DNA of 39,450 nt from Mycobacterium asiaticum (lineage in GTDB: Bacteria; Actinomycetota; Actinomycetes; Mycobacteriales; Mycobacteriaceae). The stretch covers positions 1-39,450 of the forward strand of contig NZ_LZKQ01000042.1 of NCBI RefSeq assembly GCF_001668675.1, read 5' to 3'. Positions 34,303-39,450 of this stretch are shown piece after piece; positions within the stretch are counted from its first letter, which is position 1, and every line of letters begins with the position of its first letter. The notes beneath the pieces were generated by a model. That model saw nothing but the letters and a program-made list of their open reading frames with translations. It did no database searches and was not told the origin of the DNA. Both the position numbers and the translations under genes were made by a program.

Positions 34303-34944
34303 GTGTCAGCCCCTCAATCGAACTCCGCGGCGCCCCAACAATCGGGCGACCTGTCCGGGAAACGTTACGGCGAAGTGCTTCTCGTAACCCCCGGGGAGGC
34401 GGGTCCGCAAGCCACCGTCTACAACAGCTTCCCGCTCAACGATTGTCCCGACGAGCTGTGGAAGGCGCTCGACCCGCACGCGATCGCTACCGAAAACGGT
34501 GCTGCCACAGCACTACTCAACGGTCCGCGCTACTGGTTGATGAACCGCATCGAAAAGAACCAGCAGGGCCCGCAAATCATCAAGACCTTCGGCGGCATCG
34601 ACATGCTGCTGCAGGCCACGGTCCTGCTGTCGTCGATGAACCCGACTCCTTACACCGTCAACCACGTCAGCCGCCACACCGTGTTCGTCTTCGACGCCGG
34701 CCAGGAGATCTACGAACTGCAAGACCCGCATGGGCACCAATGGGTCATGCAGACCTGGAGTCAGGTCGTCGACCCCGAACTGTCCCGCAGCGACCTACCC
34801 AAGCTCGGTGATCGGCTCAAGCTGCCGGCGGGCTGGTCCTACCACGCGCGGATGCTGAAGGAAGAGCTGCGCATCGACACCACCACGCAGTCGGCCCAGG
34901 TGCTGCAGGACGACCTGACCAACAGCTACTCGCTGGCCAGCTAG
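34303..34944 (+). CDS. Conserved hypothetical protein (Rv2114 homologue)
   Basis: This soluble protein of 213 residues has no signal peptide or membrane segment. Recognisable stretches are LPLNDCPDELW-like FPLNDCPDELWKALDP, RYWLMNRIEKN, IKTFGGIDMLLQATVLL, YTVNHVSRHTVFVFDAGQEI and DPHGHQWVMQTWSQV, with alternating strands and several His/Trp residues that suggest a small-molecule-binding beta-rich fold. The pattern is conserved across mycobacteria and related actinobacteria, but no function can be given. GTG 34303 is supported by the -10 six nt upstream. Its stop overlaps the stop of the convergent gene within the palindrome CTAG (34941-34944). Confidence 0.86.
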   Translation: MSAPQSNSAAPQQSGDLSGKRYGEVLLVTPGEAGPQATVYNSFPLNDCPDELWKALDPHAIATENGAATALLNGPRYWLMNRIEKNQQGPQIIKTFGGIDMLLQATVLLSSMNPTPYTVNHVSRHTVFVFDAGQEIYELQDPHGHQWVMQTWSQVVDPELSRSDLPKLGDRLKLPAGWSYHARMLKEELRIDTTTQSAQVLQDDLTNSYSLAS

Positions 34945-36710
34945 TTCTGCCGGTTCGCCATCCAGCTGCGGTGCCGGACAAGGGCCCTTCGTGCGGCCTT
35001 CCTCAGCGCGGGGTCCGGCAGATGCCGTCCGAGTGCTTCGAGTACCACCGTGGTCTCGGGCGCGGGGTGGCGCCAGATGTCCTCGATCTGCCGCATAGGT
35101 TCTGGACCCGTGAAAAAACTGCACAACGCCGCAGGTTCATCCACCTTGAGCGCGAGCGCATCAACAAGCACCGCGATGTCCTGGTCGACGAAGCGACCCA
35201 GAGTTTCCGTGTCGGCGCGCTGGCGCGAAATCAACCACAGCGCCGCGTGACCGGAGACCGGGCTGTCCAACAGTTGACGCACGAAGGGTTCGGTCACCTC
35301 GATGGCGAACTCATCCAATGCCCCAAGACCGGCTAATCGATGCGCGGCATCGGGTGCCGCGACGATGGCCTCGGTCAGCATTCGCACCCGCTCAATAGCT
35401 GGTCGGTGCGCTTGCCAGTTGGCAACCAGCTCCGCGTGGATCTTCTTGTCCGACAACACCATTGCATCTATCAGTGCGGTTGCATCCCATTCCGCAACTT
35501 GGTCGAGGCACCTTAAACTGTATCCAGCAGCACTGAGATGATCCGGCAGGATGTGCCGGCCCAGGGCGGTCAGGGCAAGTGTGCCGCCGGTCCACCTGCT
35601 AGGTCCGAGCAGTGGCCGTACTTCGCTACGGTTCGTCCATCGCAACACGCCGGCTTCCGCCAACACTTCGAGGTACAGAGCTAGCCCCTCCTCGGTGTTG
35701 TCCTCAAGCATGTCCTCCTCGTCTGGCCCCAATTCCTTGAGCACGACCGATTGAACGAAATTCAGGAGGATGTCGAACGGCACCTCGCCGCCGTCGCGGA
35801 TAAGTAGCGCAACAAGCCAGTGCACGATCCCGTCTTCCAGCAGCTTGGCCAGCTCGTCGCTCTCCCCACCCCAGCCCCCTAAGAGCGACCGCAGCGGCCT
35901 TAGCTCGCGAATCGCCGCGAACAGCCCACGCGCCCGCTCCACTGGTGTGAGTGAATCCCAAGTCGGTCCTGGGACTACGCGATGTTGGCGCAGCTTCACC
36001 GCACCCAACTCGACCGCACTGGAAAATATGAAATTCAAGCGCCGCATACTGGCCGTCGATTGGGGTCGTATTGTCCGACCACCCAGCTCGACCGCCAGCA
36101 CGTCGCCGGTTTGCAACTTCTCAACCAGCGCACGGCCGTCAGCCAGTTGGAAGTGCCCCTTGTCCGTAAGCGGCTTGCCAGCGGAACCGACATAGCTGCG
36201 CAGCGCATCGATTTTCGTCAGTAACGGCGCTGCCTCAGCGGCCGCCGCCACATCGGATGCCGACGGCGGAACGTGCAGGAACGGTAGCTGGTACGACTCG
36301 CCAACGGCCGGCGTGGGATCGCGCACTTCTGCAACGACAGTCCGGACGAGGTCGTCAGTCAGGCTTCTCAGCCTCGCAGCACGGCCGGCGCCGCCGACGA
36401 GACGTCCGGTGTCAGCCATGAAGTCGAAGTACACACCGACCGCAGAGCACAGGTTGATGGCGGCATCCGGCTGCCCCTTCAACCGGCGCGGACACCACTC
36501 GAGCAGAAACCGCGATATGTCGCTGAGGGTGAACTCGTCGAGCGCCCCGATCGACTCCCGATAACGCCAGTCCAAGAAGGACTTGACGTCGGCGAGCACC
36601 TCAACGCGTTCAGGTTGCTTGGGAGCCAACCACTCATCGAGCTCGTCCAGTAGGACACCTCGGGTGTCGATGAAGGCGTGGTAGTCCGAAGTCCCGAAAC
36701 GTAGCCGCAT
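34941..36710 (-). CDS. Hypothetical protein of 589 residues beside mpa
   Basis: I do not recognise this protein. It begins MRLRFGTSDYHAFIDTRG; residues 20-110 are helical and Trp/Arg-rich (LADVKSFLDWRYRESIGALD, WCPRRLKGQPDAAINLC). The middle has a winged-helix-like segment (VLAEAGVLRWTNRS, LTALGRHILPDHLSAAGY), and the C-terminal 150 residues look like helical HEAT-type repeats ending LRKAARRALVRHRS. There is no signal peptide or membrane helix. ATG 36710 is preferred because TAGCGT lies 7 nt before it. GC content is lower than its neighbours (50% in 35461-35520 against 70% in an mpa stretch), suggesting acquisition. It lies 44 bp downstream of mpa on the same strand and could be read with it. 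Confidence 0.78.
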   Translation of the reverse strand: MRLRFGTSDYHAFIDTRGVLLDELDEWLAPKQPERVEVLADVKSFLDWRYRESIGALDEFTLSDISRFLLEWCPRRLKGQPDAAINLCSAVGVYFDFMADTGRLVGGAGRAARLRSLTDDLVRTVVAEVRDPTPAVGESYQLPFLHVPPSASDVAAAAEAAPLLTKIDALRSYVGSAGKPLTDKGHFQLADGRALVEKLQTGDVLAVELGGRTIRPQSTASMRRLNFIFSSAVELGAVKLRQHRVVPGPTWDSLTPVERARGLFAAIRELRPLRSLLGGWGGESDELAKLLEDGIVHWLVALLIRDGGEVPFDILLNFVQSVVLKELGPDEEDMLEDNTEEGLALYLEVLAEAGVLRWTNRSEVRPLLGPSRWTGGTLALTALGRHILPDHLSAAGYSLRCLDQVAEWDATALIDAMVLSDKKIHAELVANWQAHRPAIERVRMLTEAIVAAPDAAHRLAGLGALDEFAIEVTEPFVRQLLDSPVSGHAALWLISRQRADTETLGRFVDQDIAVLVDALALKVDEPAALCSFFTGPEPMRQIEDIWRHPAPETTVVLEALGRHLPDPALRKAARRALVRHRSWMANRQN

Positions 36711-36717
36711 GAGCGCG

Positions 36718-36723
36718 ACGCTA
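36718..36723 (-). promoter_or_regulatory. Probable -10 element TAGCGT for the 589-residue protein
   Basis: TAGCGT on the minus strand ends 7 nt before the ATG at 36710, inside the 44-bp gap after mpa. Confidence 0.45.
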
Positions 36724-36754
36724 GCCGGGGCTACCGACAAGCGCCCGAACGCTC

Positions 36755-38584
36755 CTACAGGTACTGCCCCAGGTTCGACTCGGTGTCGATGGCCCGCGAC
36801 GCACTCGACGACTTGCCGGTGACCAGGGTGCGGATGTACACGATCCGCTCGCCCTTCTTGCCCGAGATCCGCGCCCAGTCATCGGGATTCGTGGTGTTGG
36901 GCAGGTCCTCGTTCTCGGCGAACTCGTCGACGATCGAGTCGAGTAGATGCTGGATGCGCAGACCGGGTTGGCCCGTCTCCAGCACCGACTTGATCGCGTT
37001 CTTCTTCGCCCGGTCGACCACGTTCTGGATCATCGCGCCGGAGTTGAAGTCCTTGAAGTACATGACTTCCTTGTCACCGTTGGCGTAGGTGACCTCCAGG
37101 AACCGGTTGTCGTCGATTTCGGCGTACATCCGGTCGACGACCTTCTCGATCATCGCCTTGATGCAGAGGCTGCGGTCGCCGTCGAACTCGGCGAGGTCGT
37201 CGGCGTGCACCGGCAGCGTCTCGACCAGGTACTTCGAGAAGATGTCCTGCGCCGCTTCGGCATCCGGCCGCTCGATCTTGATCTTCACGTCGAGGCGCCC
37301 GGGCCGCAGGATGGCCGGGTCGATCATGTCCTCACGGTTGGAGGCGCCGATCACGATGACGTTCTCGAGGCCTTCCACACCGTCGATCTCCGACAGCAGC
37401 TGCGGAACCACAGTGGTCTCGACGTCGGAGGAGACGCCGGTGCCGCGGGTGCGGAAGATCGAGTCCATCTCGTCGAAGAACACGATCACCGGGGTGCCTT
37501 CCGACGCCTTCTCCCGGGCGCGTTGGAAGATCAGCCGGATGTGCCGCTCGGTCTCACCGACGAACTTGTTGAGCAGCTCGGGGCCCTTGATGTTGAGGAA
37601 GTACGACTTCGCCTCGCGCGCATCGTCACCGCGCAGGTCGGCCATCTTCTTGGCCAGCGAGTTGGCGACCGCCTTGGCGATGAGGGTCTTACCGCAACCG
37701 GGCGGGCCGTAGAGCAGCACACCTTTGGGCGGGCGCAGCGCGTACTCCCGGTAGAGCTCCTTGTGCAGGAACGGCAGTTCGACGGCGTCGCGGATCTGCT
37801 CGATCTGCCGGGTCAGGCCACCGATGTCCTCGTAGCTGACGTCGGGAACCTCTTCCAGCACCAGGTCTTCGACCTCGGCCTTCGGGATGCGCTCGAAGGC
37901 GTACCCGGCCTTGGTGTCGACCAGCAGCGAGTCGCCGGGCCGCAGCTTGCGCGGCCGGCTGTCGTCGTTGAGGGCGTCGGGGTGCCCTTCGGGCAGATCC
38001 TCGGCGACCAACGGCTCGGCCAGCCACACGATGCGCTCCTCGTCGGCGTGGCCGACCACCAAAGCACGATGACCGTCGCCGAGCACCTCGCGCAGCGTCG
38101 AGATCTCACCGACCGACTCATAGGTGCCGGCCTCCACGACCGTCAGCGCCTCGTTGAGGCGCACGGTCTGCCCCTTCTTCAGCAGCGACGTGTCGATGTT
38201 CGGCGAGCACGTGAGGCGCATCTTGCGCCCGGACGTGAACACGTCGACGGTCTCGTCGTCGTGCGCACCGAGCAGAACGCCGTAACCGCTGGGCGGCTGA
38301 CCGAGTCGGTCGACTTCCTCGCGCAGCGCCAACAGTTGTTGGCGGGCCTCTTTAAGAGTTTCCATTAATTTCGAATTGCGCGCGGCGAGCGAGTCGATAC
38401 GCGCTTCGAGTTGATGGACATCGCGGGCCGAGCGAGTGGGGTTCTGGTGTGCAACCGCATTATCGAGTTGCTCACGCAGAACCGCGGCCTCGCGCCGCAG
38501 TTGTTCGAGTTCTGCAGCATCTTCGCTGGACAGGGGGATATCGCGTGATGTTTTGAATGCTTCAGAACGCTCTGAGTCACCCAT
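36755..38584 (-). CDS. mpa: Mycobacterial proteasome ATPase Mpa (ARC)
   Basis: Mpa is a hexameric AAA unfoldase that recognises Pup and feeds substrates into PrcAB. Its 609 residues equal the M. tuberculosis length. An N-terminal coiled coil at about 20-95 binds Pup; two OB domains follow at about 97-245; the AAA module has Walker A GPPGCGKT (293-300) and Walker [10 protein letters not shown] (366-374), then [18 protein letters not shown]. The C-terminal QYL is the docking motif for the proteasome alpha ring. The ATG is preceded by AAAGGAG. It is transcribed away from lppK. Confidence 0.97.
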   Translation of the reverse strand: MGDSERSEAFKTSRDIPLSSEDAAELEQLRREAAVLREQLDNAVAHQNPTRSARDVHQLEARIDSLAARNSKLMETLKEARQQLLALREEVDRLGQPPSGYGVLLGAHDDETVDVFTSGRKMRLTCSPNIDTSLLKKGQTVRLNEALTVVEAGTYESVGEISTLREVLGDGHRALVVGHADEERIVWLAEPLVAEDLPEGHPDALNDDSRPRKLRPGDSLLVDTKAGYAFERIPKAEVEDLVLEEVPDVSYEDIGGLTRQIEQIRDAVELPFLHKELYREYALRPPKGVLLYGPPGCGKTLIAKAVANSLAKKMADLRGDDAREAKSYFLNIKGPELLNKFVGETERHIRLIFQRAREKASEGTPVIVFFDEMDSIFRTRGTGVSSDVETTVVPQLLSEIDGVEGLENVIVIGASNREDMIDPAILRPGRLDVKIKIERPDAEAAQDIFSKYLVETLPVHADDLAEFDGDRSLCIKAMIEKVVDRMYAEIDDNRFLEVTYANGDKEVMYFKDFNSGAMIQNVVDRAKKNAIKSVLETGQPGLRIQHLLDSIVDEFAENEDLPNTTNPDDWARISGKKGERIVYIRTLVTGKSSSASRAIDTESNLGQYL

Positions 38585-38701
38585 GTTGCGCTCCTTTCCC
38601 GCACCAAGGATGGCGTGGCGGATACTTCAACGCTACCGGCCGGCAGCGTTTGATGTGTGTAGTCAAATGCGGTTGAAAAGTTACAAGTTGGGTCACGCTG
38701 G

Positions 38702-38707
38702 TAATCT
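38702..38707 (+). promoter_or_regulatory. Possible -10 element TAATCT upstream of lppK
   Basis: TAATCT lies in the 283-bp mpa-lppK gap, about 39 bp before a GTG with a good ribosome site and 161 bp before lppK. TTACAA 15 bp upstream is a poor -35 candidate. The gap otherwise holds the mpa upstream region on the minus strand. Confidence 0.35.
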
Positions 38708-38740
38708 CGGCTTCTACTCGGGCCGAGCGAAAGGACTTCT

Positions 38741-38854
38741 GTGACCGCGAAATCCCTAGCCACAGGCCTTCCGGGGGCCGCAGCGACGGGTGCGGCCGAC
38801 CCGGGTGTGACTTCCGTTGCATTCCCCTGCCTATACCCGTTTTTTCGCCACTGA
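38741..38854 (+). CDS. Possible 37-codon leader ORF upstream of lppK
   Basis: GTG 38741 is preceded by AAAGGA at 38730-38735 (5-nt spacing), the best ribosome site in this gap, and by a TAATCT at 38702. The frame reads [10 protein letters not shown] and so on for 37 residues and stops with TGA 13 nt before the lppK ATG, whose own ribosome site is poor. It may be an upstream ORF coupling lppK translation, a remnant of a lost gene, or chance. The peptide resembles nothing I know. Confidence 0.35.
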   Translation: MTAKSLATGLPGAAATGAADPGVTSVAFPCLYPFFRH

Positions 38855-38867
38855 GCCCTGCCGCTGG

Positions 38868-39450
38868 ATGTCCGGAAACCTCTGCGTAACACTGGGCACC
38901 GCCATCACCGTGGCGGCGGTAGGACTCACCGGTTGTTCGCAACAAGCGGCGCGGCGAATGGATTCCGCCGAACCGCCGCCGCCACCGGCGACGTCGAGCG
39001 TAGTGACCCCGCCGAGCGCTCCCCTGCCCCCTCCCGAGGCACTCAACGATGTGCTGTTCCGCCTCGCCGACCCGGCGGTGCCCGGCACCGAGAAACTCAA
39101 CCTGGTCGAAGGCTCGACGCCGGAGACCGCGCAAGCCCTGGACAACTTCACCACCGCCGCACGCGACGGCGGCTACCTGCCGATGGCGTTCGCGGCCAAC
39201 AACATCGCCTGGTCGGGCGCGAACCCGTCGCACGTCACGTCCACCGTCGTCGTCACCACCGCCAACCCCGAGCGGCGCGAGTTCACGTTCCCGATGGAGT
39301 TCGTCCCGTTCCAATCCGGGTGGCAGTTGTCGCGCAAGACCGCGGCGATGCTTTTGGGGCTGAGCAACCGCACCTCGAGCCAGCCGATCCACATGCCTTT
39401 CAGGACCCCGGCGACGACGTCGGAGCGGAGGTCGGCGCGGGGCTGGGCTC
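38868..39450 (+). CDS. lppK: Lipoprotein LppK, 3' end outside the window
   Basis: This is an exported lipoprotein anchored in the envelope; its function is unknown. From ATG 38868 it reads [13 protein letters not shown], with a hydrophobic core and the lipobox GLTGC (acylated Cys about residue 23). A Pro-rich spacer follows, then the conserved LppK domain ([77 protein letters not shown]). It runs 194 codons to the window edge without a stop, slightly beyond the 189 residues I recall for M. tuberculosis. After about residue 167 the sequence becomes Arg/Ser/Thr-rich and unfamiliar, so a variable tail or a frameshift near 39370 is possible. Confidence 0.85.
   Translation, partial: MSGNLCVTLGTAITVAAVGLTGCSQQAARRMDSAEPPPPPATSSVVTPPSAPLPPPEALNDVLFRLADPAVPGTEKLNLVEGSTPETAQALDNFTTAARDGGYLPMAFAANNIAWSGANPSHVTSTVVVTTANPERREFTFPMEFVPFQSGWQLSRKTAAMLLGLSNRTSSQPIHMPFRTPATTSERRSARGWA

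Noticed and set aside
36947..38368. Plus-strand open frame of 473 codons opposite mpa
   Set aside because: Mirror of the strongly conserved mpa reading frame, with no recognisable motif.

Overview
The window is a GC-rich actinobacterial chromosome segment and almost certainly comes from a slow-growing, non-tuberculosis Mycobacterium. The evidence is two PPE proteins, a BlaC-type class A beta-lactamase, the complete Pup-proteasome gene set, Tat genes next to pafB/pafC, and gene order that follows M. tuberculosis Rv2066 to Rv2116 with several local replacements. Homologies are recognised from memory of family sequences; no search was run.

Layout. 1-344 holds a perfect 77-bp inverted repeat in which a reversed piece of cobIJ is joined head-on to the forward cobIJ gene, probably a fold-back chimera at a sequence end. 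269-8920 is the corrin region: cobIJ (3' part), blaC, a PPE gene where M. tuberculosis has sigC, the tightly coupled SDR-cobL-cobM-cobK operon, an F420-dependent biliverdin reductase homologue, and a secreted PI-PLC-like protein. 9086-15686 is an accessory, type VII secretion-like block of five co-oriented genes: a DUF2563/EspC-like protein, a large Rv2082-like helical protein, a Gly-rich protein, a one-TM protein, and an EspK-like protein with C-terminal DUF5632/DUF5631-like parts. A low-GC patch crosses the last two genes. 15683-22707 carries pepE, a 5'-3' exonuclease, a DUF4333 membrane protein, helY, tatC and tatA.

22786-38584 carries the Pup-proteasome system: pafC-pafB-pafA, prcA-prcB-pup, dop and mpa. 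PafA conjugates Pup to lysines; Dop deamidates Pup and also removes it; Mpa unfolds pupylated substrates into the PrcAB core. PafB and PafC are DNA-damage transcription activators despite their names. Non-conserved genes interrupt this block: a PPE plus a GAF/PP2C phosphatase between pafA and prcA, and a lower-GC 589-residue protein of unknown function beside mpa. The window ends inside lppK.

Regulatory style. Many genes show a TANNNT -10 element 6-8 nt upstream of ATG/GTG, the arrangement expected for mycobacterial leaderless transcripts (pafA, dop, pepE, the Rv2073c, Rv2074, Rv2113 and Rv2114 homologues, and two accessory genes). Operon-internal genes use 4-bp ATGA/GTGA overlaps. Convergent pairs meet with 0-11 bp between stops or overlap. 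No tRNA, rRNA, CRISPR array or insertion sequence was seen.
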